Below are positions 10,561 to 22,746 of a stretch of 64,000 nt of DNA, piece by piece. Numbering within the stretch: position 1 is the first letter of the stretch; every line of letters starts with the position of its first letter. Both the position numbers and the translations under genes were made by a program. This DNA is from Arenicola marina (taxonomy: Eukaryota > Annelida > Polychaeta > Arenicolidae). A model generated the notes under the pieces. The model made no database searches, was not told where the DNA came from, and was given only the letters and a program-made list of their open reading frames with translations. The stretch spans positions 47,280,959 through 47,344,958 of the forward strand of contig OZ025252.1 in the NCBI GenBank assembly GCA_964019135.1, in the 5' to 3' direction.

Positions 10561-13500
10561 ACGGTGTGGTGGAGGGGGGTGGGCACCAAATCAGCACAGT
10601 GGTGTGTGTGTGGGGGGGCGGGGGCACCACATCAGTACAGTGGTTTGGGGGTGGAGGCACTACATCAGTACAGTGGTGTGTGGGGGGCACTACATCAGTA
10701 CAGTGGTGTGGGGGGCACTACATCAGTACAGTGGTGTGGGGGGTGGGGGCACTACATCAGTACAGTGGTGTGGGGGGGGGGCACTACATCAGTACAGTGG
10801 TGTGGGGGGCACTACATCAGTACAGTGGTGTGGGGGGGGGCACTACATCAGTACAGTTGTGTGGGGGCACTACATCAGTACAGTTGTGTGGGGGGCACTA
10901 CATCAGTACAGTGTGGTGGGGGGGGCACTACATCAGTACAGTGGTGTGGGGGGGGCACTACATCAGTACAGTGATGCAGGGGTGGGGGGCACTACATCAG
11001 TACAGTGGTGTGGGGGGGCACTACATCAGTACCGTGGTGCGGGGGGCACTACATCAGTACAGTGGTGTGGGGGTGGGGGTCACTACATCAGTAGAGTGGT
11101 GTGGGGGGCACTACATCAGTACAGTGGTGGGGGGGGCACTACATCAGTACAGTGGGGTGGGGGCACTACATCAGTACAGTGGTGGGGGGGGGGTGGGGGG
11201 CACTACATCAGTACAGTGGTGTGGGGGGTCACTAAATCAGTACGGTGGTGTGGGGGGGGGGGCACTACATCAGTACAGTGGTGTGGGGGCACTACATCAG
11301 TACAGTGGTGTGGGAGGGGGGCACTACATCAGTAAAGTGGTGTGTGGGGGGGGGGGCACTACATCAGTACAGTGGTGTGGGGGGCACTACATCAGTACAG
11401 TGGTGTGGGAGGCACTACATCAGTACAGTGGTGTTGGGAGCACAACATCAGTACAGTGCTCTGGGAGGGGGTCACTACATCAGTAGAGTGGCGTGAGGGG
11501 GGGGGGCACTACATCAGTAGAGTTGTGTGGGGGGCACTACATCAGTACAGTGGTATGGGGGGCACTACATCAGTACAGTGGTGTGTGGGGGTAAGGCACT
11601 ACATCAGTACAGTGGTGTGGGGGGTCACTAAATCAGTACTGTGGTGTCGGGGGGGGGGCACTACATCAGTACAGTGGTGTGTGGGGGGGGGGGGGGGCGG
11701 GGGCACTACATCAGTACCGTGGTGTGTGGGGGTGGGGCACTACATCAGTACCGTGGTGTGTGGGGGTGGGGCACTACATCAGTACAGTGGTGTGGGGGGG
11801 TCACTAAATCAGTACTGTGGTGTTGGGGTGGGGGGCACTACATCAGTACAGTGGTGTGGGAGGCACTACATCAGTACAGTGGTGTTGGGGGCACTACATC
11901 AGTACAATGGTGTGGGGGGGGGCACTACATCAGTACAGTGGTGTGGGGGGGGGCACTACATCAGTACAGTGGTGTAGGGGTGGGGGGCCCTACATCAGTA
12001 CAGTGGTGTGGGGGTGGACACTACATCAGTACAGTGGTGTGTGGGGGGGGCACTACATCAGTACAGTGGTGTGGGGGGCACTACATCAGTACAGTGGTGT
12101 GGGGGGGGCACTACATCAGTACAGTGGTGTGGGGGGTCACTAAATCAGTACTGTGGTGTGGGGGGGCACTACATCAGTACAGTGGTGTTTGGGGGACACA
12201 ACATCAGTACAGTGGGGTGGGGGGTGGGGCACTACATCAGTACAGTGGTGTGGGGGGGTCACTAAATCAGTACTGTGGTGTTGGGGTGGGGGGCACTACA
12301 TCAGTACAGTGGTGTGGGGGGGTCACTAAATCAGTACTGTGGTGTTGGGGTGGGGGGCACTACATCAGTACAGTGGTGTGGGAGGCACTACATCAGTACA
12401 GTAGTGTTGGGGGCACTACATCAGTACAGTGGTGTGGGGGGGGCACTACATCAGTACAGTGGTGTGGGGGGTCACTAAATCAGTACTGTGGTGTGGGGGG
12501 GCACTACATCAGTACAGTGGTGTTTGGGGGACACTACATCAGTACAGTGGGGTGGGGGCACTACATCAGTACAGTGGTGTGGGGGGTGGGGGGCACTACA
12601 TCAGTACAGTGGTGTGGGGGGTCACTAAATCAGTACGGTGGTGTGGGGGGGGCACTACATCAGTACAGTGGTGTGGGGGCACTACATCAGTACAGTGGTG
12701 TGGGAGGGGGGCACTACATCAGTACAGTGGTGTGGGGGGGCACTACATCAGTACAGTGGTGTGGGGGGCACTACATCAGTACAGTGGTTTGGGGGTTGGG
12801 GGGCACTACATCAGTACAGTGGTGTGGGGGTGGGGGTCACTACATCAGTAGAGTGGTGTGGGGGGCACTACATCAGTACAGTGGTGTGGGGGGCACTACA
12901 TCTGTACAGTGGGGTGGGGGCACTACATCAGTACAGTGGTGTGGGGGGTGGGGGGCACTACATCGGTACAGTGGTGTGGGGGGTCACTAAATCAGTACGG
13001 TGGTGTGGGGGGGGGGGCACTACATCAGTACAGTGGTGTGGGGGCACTACATCAGTACAGTGGTGTGGGAGGGGGGCACTACATCAGTAAAGTGGTGTGG
13101 GGGGGGGGGCACTACATCAGTACAGTGGTGTGGGGGGCACTACATCAGTACAGTGGTGTGGGAGGCACTACATCAGTACAGTGGTGTTGGGGGCACAACA
13201 TCAGTACAGTGCTCTGGGAGGGGGTCACTACATCAGTACAGTGGTGTGGGGGGGGGCCACTACATCCGTAGAGTTGTGTGGGGGGCACTACATCAGTACA
13301 GTGGTATGGGGGCACTACATCAGTACAGTGGTGTCGGGGGTGGGGGGCACTACATCAGTACCGTGGTGTGTGGGGGTGGGGCACTACATCAGTACAGTGG
13401 TGTGGGGGGTCACTAAATCAGTACTGTGGTGTTGGGGTGGGGGGCACTACATCAGTACAGTGGTGTGGGAGGCACTACATCAGTACAGTGGTGTTGGGGG

Positions 13501-16500
13501 CACTACATCAGTACAATGGTGTGGGGGGGGGGCACTACATCAGTACAGTGGTGTGGGGGGGGCACTACATCAGTACAGTGGTGTAGGGGTGGGGGGCACT
13601 ACATCAGTACAGTGGTGTGGGGGTGGGGGCACTACATCAGTACAGTGTGGCGGGGGTGGGGGGCACTACATCAGTACAGTGGTGTGGGGGGCACTACATC
13701 AGTACAATGCTGTCGGGGGGGGGGGCACTACATCAGTACAATGCTGTCGGGGGGGGGGGGGGCACTACATCAGTGCAGTGGTGTGGGGGGCACTACATCA
13801 GTACAGTGGTGTGTGGGGGGCACTACATCAGTACAGTGGTGTGGGGGGTCACTAAATCAGTACTGTGGTGTGGGGGGGGGCACTACATCAGTACAGTAAT
13901 GTTTGGGGGGCACTACATCAGTACAGTAATGTTTGGGGGGCACTACATCAGTACAGTGGTGTGGGAGGCACTACATCAGTACAGTGGTGTGGGGGGGGGC
14001 ACTACATCAGTACAGTGGTGTAGGGGTCGGGGGCACTACATCAGTACAGTGGTGTGGGGGTGGGGGCACTACATCAGTACAGTGTGGTGGGGGTGGGGGG
14101 CACTACATCAGTACAGTGGTGTGGGAGGCACTACATCAGTACAATGGTGTCGGGGGGGGGGCACTACAACAGTACAGTGGTGTGGGGGGGGGGGCACTGC
14201 ATCAATACAGTGGTGTGGGGGGCACTACATCAGTACAGTGGTGTGGGGGGTCACTACATCAGTACAGTGGTGTGGGGGGGCACTACATCAGTACAGTGGT
14301 GTGGGAGGCACTACATCAGTACAGTGGTGTTGGGGGCACAACATCAGTACAGTGCTCTGGGAGGGAGTCACTACATCAGTAGAGTGGTGTGGGGGGGGGG
14401 GGGCACTACATCCGTAGAGTTGTGTGGGGGGCACTACATCAGTACAGTGGTATGGGGGCACTACATCAGTACAGTGGTGTCGGGGGTGGGGGGCACTACA
14501 TCAGTACAGTGGTGTGTGGGGGGGGGGCGGGGGCACTACATCAGTACCGTGGTGTGTGGGGGTGGGGCACTACATCAGTACAGTGGTGTGGGGGGTCACT
14601 AAATCAGTACTGTGGTGTTGGGGTGGGGGGCACTACATCAGTACAGTGGTGTGGGAGGCACTACATCAGTACAGTGGTGTTGGGGGCACTACATCAGTAC
14701 AGTGGTGTGGGGGGGGGGCACTACATCAGTACAGTGGTGTAGGGGTGGGGGGCACTACATCAGTACAGTGGTGTGGGGGTGGGGGCACTACATCAGTACA
14801 GTGTGGTGGGGGGGGGGCACTACATCAGTACAGTGGTGTGGGGGGCACTACATCAGTACAGTGGTGTGTGAGGGGGCACTACATCAGTACAGTGCTATGG
14901 GGGGCGGGGCACTACATCAGTACAGTGCTATGAGGGGCGGGGCACTACATCAGTACAGTGGTGTGGGGGGCACTACATCGGTACAGTGGTGTGGGGGGGG
15001 GCACTACATCAGTACAGTGGTGTAGGGGTGGGGGCATTACATCAGTACAGTGGTGGGTGGGGGGGGGGCACTACATCAGTACAGTGGTGTGTGGGGGGGG
15101 CACTACATCAGTACAGTGGTGTAGGGGTGGGGGCATTACATCAGTACAGTGGTGAGGGGGGCACTACATCAGTACCGTGGTGTGGGGGGGGGGCACTACA
15201 TCAGTACAGTGGTGTGTGTGGGGGGGGGGACACTACATCAGTACAGTGCTATGGGGGGCGGGGCACTACATCAGTACAGTGGTGTGGTGGCCACTACATC
15301 AGTACAGTGGTGGGTGGGGGGGGCACTACATCAGTACAGTGGTGTGTTGGGGGGGGGGGGGCACTACATCAGTACAGTGCTATGGGGGACGGGGCACTAC
15401 ATCAGTACAGTGGTGAGGGGGGCACTACATCAGTACAGTGGTGTGGGGGGGGCACTACATCAGTACAGTGGTGTGTGGGGGGGGGGGCACTACATCAGTA
15501 CAGTGGTGTGTGGGGGGGGGGGGCACTACATCAGTACAGTGCTATGGGGGGCGGGGCACTACATCAGTACAGTGCTATGAGGGGCGGGGCACTACATCAG
15601 TACAGTGGTGTGGGGGGGGGGGGCACTACATCAGTACAGTGGTGTGGGGGGGGCACTACATCAGTACAGTGGTGTGGGGGGGGGCACTACATCAGTACAG
15701 TGGTGTGGGGGGGCACTACATCAGTACAGTGGTGTGGGGGGGGGGCACTACATCAGTACAGTGGTGTGTGGGGGGGGGGGGCACTACATCAGTACAGTGC
15801 TATGGGGGGCGGGGCACTACATCAGTACAGTGCTATGAGGGGCGGGGCACTACATCAGTACAGTGGTGTGGGGGGCACTACATCGGTACAGTGGTGTGGG
15901 GGGGGCACTACATCAGTACAGTGGTGTAGGGGTGGGGGCATTACATCAGTACAGTGGTGGGTGGGTGGGGCACTACATCAGTACAGTGGTGTGTGGGGGG
16001 GGCACTACATCAGTACAGTGGTGTAGGGGTGGGGGCATTACATCAGTACAGTGGTGTGGGGGGGGGGCACTACATCAGTACAGTGGTGTGTGGGGGGGGG
16101 GCACTACATCAGTACAGTGCTATGGGGGGCGGGGCACTACATCAGTACAGTGCTATGAGGGGCGGGGCACTACATCGGTACAGTGGTGTGGGGGGGGCAC
16201 TACATCAGTACAGTGGTGTAGGGGTGGGGGCATTACATCAGTACAGTGGTGTGGTGGCCACTACATCAGTACAGTGGTGTGGTGGCCACTACATCAGTAC
16301 AGTGGTGTGGGGGGGCACTACATCAGTACAGTGGTGTGTGGGGGGGGGGGGGCACTACATCAGTACAGTGGTGTGGTGGCCACTACATCAGTACAGTGGT
16401 GTTGGGGGGCACTACATCAGTACAGTGCTATGGGGGACGGGGCACTATATCAGTACAGTGTTGTGGGGGTGGGGGGCACTACATCAGTACAGTGGTTCGT

Positions 16501-16505
16501 GGAGG
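10561..16505. repeat. G-tract minisatellite of about 29 bp, roughly 200 units
   Basis: A conserved core, CACTACATCAGTACAGTGG followed by TGT, alternates with a G-run of about 4 to 15 bases, so unit length varies. Variant units reading TCACTAAATCAGTACTGTGG recur as markers. A characteristic run of variants recurs near 11817, 12275, 13426 and 14612, showing higher-order duplication. A second variant class (GTGCTATGGGGGGCGGGG) is confined to about 14890-16450. The + strand has no stop in the unit, giving many overlapping frames up to 449 codons that are not genes. The G-runs suggest G-quadruplexes. Confidence 0.95.
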
Positions 16506-17550
16506 TTAATTAATTGAATATGGAGGAATAGTGGGGGGTGGGGGGGGGGGGTCGACAACATGTCAGGAAATAGCAAACTGTGGTTGAGAATAGGAACAAA
16601 AACCAAGCCACTACGAGATATCATGCGTTGTCGACATATGTTAGCAGATCCAGCCTGCATAAACGATCTGTAAGCCACCACCAAATACATTGTGGTATTA
16701 GTTTGCATAAAGTCGCGCTGGTAAAATATAGATAGTCATGACCGGCTATTTCTCATTCAGATTTCTAAATAATATGTCACCAAGTGTTACCCGGCCAACT
16801 GGTATAATCCAGATTGTACTCCATTCTGTGGCGTATGGGTTGGCCACGTGTTGCGAGCGGCGCGTGTGACACTGTCTATACATTGTTACACTGTGGACAC
16901 TCTGATTGTCTTCATGAATGTCAGGTACACAAACCTACAACCCTCATTATCCTTAAATAATAATCGAGAAGTTGGACTTTTTGACCGCTTTTGTAATTAT
17001 CTGTGGTCAACATTCATATATTGTTTATGTCATTTAATGGTATTTTCTGTCGCGGTTTGATTAGAAAGGCCATGAGAAGATACGCCTCCATGCGCCGAGC
17101 TTATGGCGCAAGTGCCCCCCCCCCCCCCCTTCCACCTGCGTGCAGATATTCGCCGCATGCCACTAGCAATGGCAATGGAACTGACCTACAAATGCTGGCA
17201 CTTATTCCCAGAAAACGCCTGAAAACAATCCATCCTCGGGCGATATTGACCCGGTTAATCCTCTCGGCGCGCTTTGTCTCATTGACCTTGCCCCTGGTGC
17301 CGGCGCCATTACCCCAGCGCGTGTCTAAAGACGGACCGGCTCGGTGGCGGAGGGTCCCACAATTAGCTCTCTATATATCACAGGTAATGCACCTCGGTCA
17401 GGGTAGAGCGGGTCCGACGCAGATGTACCACTGGTGTGCCTAATCGTGACTTCGGCATTCTCCCATTGTCTCCGTATCGGCGAAACCACGCGTTAGACTG
17501 GACATCAGGTGGTATTCACGTGACCAGGAAAGCGGTGTCACGTTATTCTT
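16506..17550. other. Unique DNA, no recognised gene
   Basis: Contains a 146-codon frame at 17003-17443 (+) that includes a poly-Pro run over a poly-C tract. No domain is recognised and its composition is not persuasive. Confidence 0.5.
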
Positions 17551-17554
17551 AATA

Positions 17555-17975
17555 ATAAATAAACAAAATGCACCATTCGTGTAGTTCATTAGCTTATTCA
17601 TTAATTTAGTGTAAGATTAAATACTGGAAGCTTCTGATACTTTCATTAATCGTAAAATGCAAGGGTAAAGTATATATTTGACTCCATTTGCCGCTATCTA
17701 TGTGCTCGTTAAATTCTTCTGCCCACTTTTCTTCACTCTTTACATGATAATCCAGGGACCCAACCAGTATTCTATAAACATATTTGCATTGGTGTTGCCA
17801 ATTTAAAATAGATGCTGTCCAGCTGCAAGATACATGTGGTAGTCTTGCATTGGCATTTCTACACGCCTCTTTCCATTCGCGGGGTAAATAATGAATCAAA
17901 CTATAAAAGTCTATGAAATTTAGCTCTACATGATGTTGCTGTATAAATTCATTCAGATTATTGGATCATTCTGTT
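17555..17975 (-). pseudogene. L1-like LINE ORF2 fragment, frameshifted
   Basis: Read on the - strand, the frame from about 17960 to 17606 gives pieces typical of the region downstream of the reverse transcriptase in L1-group non-LTR retrotransposons: a helix with NFIDFYSLIHYLPREWK, then KYVYRILV, EKWAEEFN and IYTLPLHF, ending FQYLILH before a stop at 17606-17608. Shifting frame by one base at that stop continues the expected pattern with NKLMNYTNGAFC, matching the family's TN-K-L-L and Cys-rich segment. This is an old, broken remnant. No reverse transcriptase catalytic motif or endonuclease is visible nearby, and no poly-A tail was found. The match rests on remembered family pattern, not on a search. 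Confidence 0.65.
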
Positions 17976-18922
17976 TGTTAGCGTTTTAAAGCTGGTGTGT
18001 GGTAAACCTATTCAATTATTTTTTTAAATTAGATTTCTTCTCTCAATAAAGCTGATTTATGAATTTCTTGAAAACGTATTAAAACACATATGTTACCGAA
18101 GAAAAAAGGCGCTGGTCATTTCTGTCAAATTGCCTTTAACATGACGGTCAACGGCAAAATACTTAAAAGGGCCATTTGTAACTTTCATGTTTGGGGAGGG
18201 AAATAAAAACTGCCTTTCGTTCAAAAAGTGTATGATTGTCCCTAGCTTTCTAGGATACACAAAATATTACAAACATTGGTTCTGAAGGATCCTCGCAGCC
18301 CTAAAGCAAATGCAGCGTGATGTCTTGTAGGAGACTACTGTATTTAATGTTAGTTCAGTTATGGCCTAACTAGTCTGCAGTATTGTGGGTCCAGAGATAT
18401 TTGCCCATATGACACGAAGGCGCTTGGTATTACAGTAACTGCACATAACTATGTATCCACCCACTAGATGGCACCACCTTTAGATGTATCGGACATTATA
18501 TGGAGCGGGGTGTGGGTCTGCAAGCACATCACAAGGGATCTGGAGGAGAGGAGGGGGGGGGAGGGGCAGTGTCTGGTGTAGATTTTTCTAAATTCTCATT
18601 TTCAATTTTTCACGACGCTCCATGTCGCATTTTTACTCAAATGCCACTAAAGGATTTGGGACCATAGTCAAAATTTGAAGCTGAGACTGTTGCTGCCCGT
18701 CTGTCTCACTCTTTGTTTTATCACTTTTCAATCCCGTCTGTCAGTGTGACAATTCGGTTCAAAATCCCGATATCATTCACAGTACGGCTGTAAAGTGAAG
18801 TACGCTATCAGATTATGCCATTACAGTAAGCACTTAAGAGTCACGGATAATGTCAGAGACATTTTCGAGAATCAATAACATAAACACACCGAACTGAAAA
18901 ATTCCCCCAAAAAAGTAACAAG
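17976..18922. other. Unique AT-rich DNA
   Basis: No gene recognised. There is a GA/G-rich tract near 18540-18565. The remainder is AT-rich non-coding-like sequence. Confidence 0.5.
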
Positions 18923-19210
18923 ATGGCGTCTAAGGTGAAGCGCAAACGAACAGTCAGATTTACTTTAACCCCAAACAAAATAATAAAGAACTCGGCAGCG
19001 GGGCATTATCAGACAAAAGTGTTCATATGTACCTCCGATCGATTAAAAATAATAGTTGATATTTCGAGGTTGTCAAACGGTCAGCTTGAGGCACTACAAT
19101 TTCCGCAAACCACTACAGCGTCACATTTGTGTTCTAGTCATATTCTGCCTTATGCGCACGCGCTTGCCATCACTTGCCCGACATCAGCTCAGGACATGAG
19201 CGGTTGGTGA
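18923..19210 (+). CDS. Hypothetical 95-residue ORF with TISU-like start
   Basis: The ATG sits in CAAGATGGCGTC, one base from the TISU/YY1 translation-initiation element (SAASATGGCGGC) found at starts of many animal housekeeping genes. The product begins MASKVKRKRTVRF, basic and plausible as a short protein or a first exon, and then becomes less protein-like after about residue 55. No domain is recognised and no neighbouring exon was found. It may be chance. Confidence 0.25.
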   Translation: MASKVKRKRTVRFTLTPNKIIKNSAAGHYQTKVFICTSDRLKIIVDISRLSNGQLEALQFPQTTTASHLCSSHILPYAHALAITCPTSAQDMSGW

Positions 19211-19432
19211 CGCGTGACTGGTGCGACGCTGGCCCGACGTCGGCAGCACCGGCTCACACTTGCCTTCAGGCCATTGTCAGCCAGCACTGGGCCGGTGATG
19301 TCATGTTTTCTGGGGGGTACTTTACTATTGTCTTGATAAATTATGGTATACATATTGCTACTTCCATCTCGATTGGTAAGACAGCCAGCTACTGGCAAGG
19401 GTTATAGCTGTGCCGGGTCTTTCGTCGCTGCT
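19211..19432. other. Spacer before the 30-bp array
   Basis: No feature recognised. An ATG at 19343 happens to read in frame into the following array. Confidence 0.5.
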
Positions 19433-20722
19433 TTAACACTATCTATATGTAAAATACTCCGCTTAACACTATCTATATGTAAGATACTCCGCTTAACACT
19501 ATCTATATGTAAGATACTCCGCTTAACACTATCTATATGTAAAATACTCCGCTTAACACTATCTATATGTAAGATACTCCGCTTAACACTATCTATATGT
19601 AAAATACTCCGCTTAACATTATCTATATGTAAAATACTCCGCTTAACACTATCTATATGTAAAATACTCCGTTTAACACTATCTATATGTAAAATACTCC
19701 GATTAACACTATCTATATGTAAAATACTCCGCTTAACACTATCAATATGTAAAATACTCCGATTAACACTATCTATATGTAAAATACTCCGCTTAACACT
19801 ATCTATATGTAAAATACTCCGCTTAACACTATCTATATGTAAAATACTCCGCTTAACACTATCTATATGTAAAATACTCCGTTTAACACTATCTATATGT
19901 AAAATACTCCGCTTAACACTATCTATATGTAAAATACTCCGCTTAACACTATCTATATGTAAAATACTCCGCTTAACACTATCTATATGTAAAATACTCC
20001 GTTTAACACTATCTATATGTAAAATACTCCGCTTAACACTATCTATATGTAAAATACTCCGATTAACACTATCTATATGTAAAATACTCCGCTTAACACT
20101 ATCTATATGTAAAATACTCCGCTTAACACTATCTATATGTAAAATACTCCGCTTAACACTATCTATATGTAAAATACTCCGCTTAACACTATCTATATGT
20201 AAAATACTCCGCTTAACACTATCTTTATGTAAAATACTCCGCTTAACACTATCTATATGTAGAATACTCCGCTTAACACTATCTATATGTAAAATACTCC
20301 GCTTAACACTATCTATATGTAAAATACTCCGCTTAACACTATCTATATGTAAAATACTCCGCTTAACACTATCTTTATGTAAAATACTCCGCTTAACACT
20401 ATCTATATGTAGAATACTCCGCTTAACACTATCTATATGTAAAATACTCCGCTTAACACTATCTATATGTAAAATACTCCGCTTAACATTATCTATATGT
20501 AAAATACTCCGCTTAACACTATCTTTATGTAAAATACTCCGCTTAACACTGTGTATATGTAGAATACTCCGCTTAACACTATCTATATGTAAAATACTCC
20601 GCTTAACACTATCTATATGTAAAATACTCCGCTTAACACTATTTATATGTAAAATACTCCGCTTAACACTATCTATATGTAAAATACTCCGCTTAACACT
20701 ATCTATATGTAAAATACTTCGT
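19433..20722. repeat. 30-bp minisatellite, 43 exact-length units
   Basis: The unit contains ACACTATCTATATGTAAAAT and repeats every 30 bp for 1,290 bases with no insertion or deletion. Read from the ATG at 19343 it gives a 464-codon frame of the decapeptide LTLSICKILR. Variants are few: AAG for AAA, TTA for CTA, CGT or CGA for CGC, TCA for TCT (all silent in this frame), and rarer changes to Leu, Arg, Cys or Phe. Most likely this is non-coding satellite DNA. A coding role is possible but unsupported: there is no signal peptide, domain or flanking exon. Confidence 0.9.
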
Positions 20723-22017
20723 GATCATATCGAATAGATTTCCTGACAGCCACGCTGTATTATTTACGGCTTATCCACGTGGTATGAGTGCTGTATTACT
20801 GGAGCCCACGCATATTGTTTGTTGACGCACATCTTTGAAGTGATGAATTAGCAGCTATCCGTTGTCATTCAAAAAGCTGAGGTCTCCGACTTACCTGACA
20901 TATCGACGTGATGGATCCTGGGAGAACCACCAGAGACGCTCTGGTCCTTTGTTTTGACATGGAAGTCTTCTGGGCTTCACAAAGGCTTCTGCAGCCGCCC
21001 ACAGAGGGATAAAGGGAGGAAGCTTCGCAAAACCTAGGTAATATATTGGTAATTTGCGGGCGCTGTCCTGATCCATTAAGTTGCGTCTCCGGGCAACATG
21101 TGAACCACACATTCAGACAGTAGTTTTTATGATCCATCTGTGTTTAATGACTGGCCAGTTCCCGCATATTCATGCACCCCCACCCCGCCCACTCAGTCAG
21201 CCACGAGCCGTCCTACCTCTGCCTCCGCCTTACCCTTCAACAGTGAGTGGAGCCACCATCGCCCGTGTGGGAGAACTCCTGATCCAAAGCCCCGAGATGA
21301 ATTTCTTCGAGTGTCCCGCGCCTAAACCCGTTCCACCGCGCACCAATTTTTGTCGCGGTCAAAGAGCTTTTCAGGGATGTGCTTTGATGCAGTTTCTGCA
21401 TATTTCAATAGCTGTAATTACCGCCTGCAGCAAGAAGAGTAGGCCTCGATCCCGTGATGTATGTTTTATGTAACTAGGACGGTGTGATGTTAATATCAGT
21501 CAGAAGCAATCCTGTGAAGCTATTGGGTGTGTGAAGACACCTTGCCAACATATTCTTCCCTGACTGCGGAACACGGACGCGGCTGAAGGATGCCAGCCGT
21601 TAGTGAAGGAATAACTGATGTGGAGGGACAATATTACATAAGCTTCAGCTATCGCTATCGTATTCTACTATTAGACCAATATTTTGAGGTGCAAAGACAA
21701 ACAAACCCCGATACCGTCGGCAAGAGACGTGCAAGACATATAGACCTACCACTAACACAGCTACAGCCAGATCGTTGCCATTTTGTTATTGTCAGAGATT
21801 GCATTGAATCAACTGAAATGTTAATGTTACTGTTGTTAGATATTATTTCTACAACATCGAATGCATTATGGTTATTCTTCTCAGACATTGCTTTCAGTAA
21901 CATGTAATGTATATTGGTTACTGGACATTATTTAAATCACTTGCAATAGTGTTTGTTGTTGTAAGAATTATCTTTAATAACCGGCTATATTGTTACTGTT
22001 GGTTTTCCGAATAGATG
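20723..22017. other. Unique DNA with weak exon candidate
   Basis: Contains the possible - strand exon at 20895-21033 and frames of 105-130 codons at 21081-21473 and 21590-21907 (+) that match nothing recognised. Confidence 0.5.
20895..21033 (-). other. Possible internal exon (139 bp)
   Basis: On the - strand a full-consensus splice donor, CAG|GTAAGT (20897-20889), ends a segment preceded by an acceptor-like ATTACCTAG|G at 21034. One frame through it is open (within 20891-21112) and gives a protein-like stretch including LPPFIPLWAAAEAFVKPRR. The acceptor's pyrimidine tract is poor and no partner exon was found, so this is a suggestion only. Confidence 0.22.
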
Positions 22018-22215
22018 AGAACGAGTTAAATGGGTGGGTCCAGACAGATAAGAGCGAGTTAAATGGGTGGGTCCAGACAGATAAGAGCGAGTTAAATGGG
22101 TGGATCCAGACAGATAAGAACGAGTTAAAAGGGTGGATCCAGACAGATAAGAACGAGTTAAAAGGGTGCATCCAGACAGATGAGAGCGAGTTAAATGGGT
22201 GGATCCAGACAGATA
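22018..22215. repeat. 33-bp tandem repeat, 6 units
   Basis: The unit begins GAGCGAGTTAAATGGGTGG. Six head-to-tail copies differ at a few positions. The 33-bp length preserves frame on both strands, hence the short repeat frames SELNGWVQTDK (+) and Ser/Thr/Leu-rich (-). Confidence 0.9.
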
Positions 22216-22387
22216 AACTCCGCCCCGCGGGTCGATCCTGAACGTACCGGACTCTGGCGACAGGATCCATATCGACGCTGGCTTTAATCCGCGCTTTATT
22301 GATAATCCGTTCTTGTCGCCAGTGACCCTAGGGGGCGGCACTGTCGACGTTAAGCTGTGAGAGGCGGGAGCGGCAGCTGGTGACGCT

Positions 22388-22630
22388 CTCAGACCCCTCA
22401 CCTCCCACCCCGTCCCCCATCACCCTCCTCTCCCCTCACCTCCCTCCCCCATCACCTCCCTTCCCCCTCCCCCCTCCCCCATCACATCCCTGCCCCCTCA
22501 CCACCCCCCCCCCGATCACCTCCCTCCATGATCACCTCCCTCCCCCCTCACATCCCTCCCCGTCACCTCCCTCCCCCATCACCTCTCTCCCCCATCACCT
22601 CCCTCCTCCATCCCCTCCCTCTCCCCTCCC
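22388..22630. repeat. C-rich low-complexity repeat (CCCCCATCACCTC)
   Basis: Imperfect units of roughly 13-16 bp around CCCCCATCACCTCCCT. No coding meaning. Confidence 0.8.
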
Positions 22631-22746
22631 GGGCTCATTTTTCTTTATTCCTATCCAACGCTCGCCCCTTTATTTTCTTTGTGTTGTGCCTTTCTTTAGT
22701 CTTTGTTAAGACCGCTGTCTGCGTGGGCCCGCTGCCTGCCTGACGC

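Noticed and set aside
11641..12990. 449-codon plus-strand frame and its many overlapping neighbours
   Set aside because: Products of the G-tract array; variable G-runs shift frame constantly with no stop encountered.
17003..17443. 146-codon non-repeat ORF
   Set aside because: Includes a poly-Pro run from a poly-C tract, no recognised domain, and a length not unusual for GC-rich non-coding DNA.
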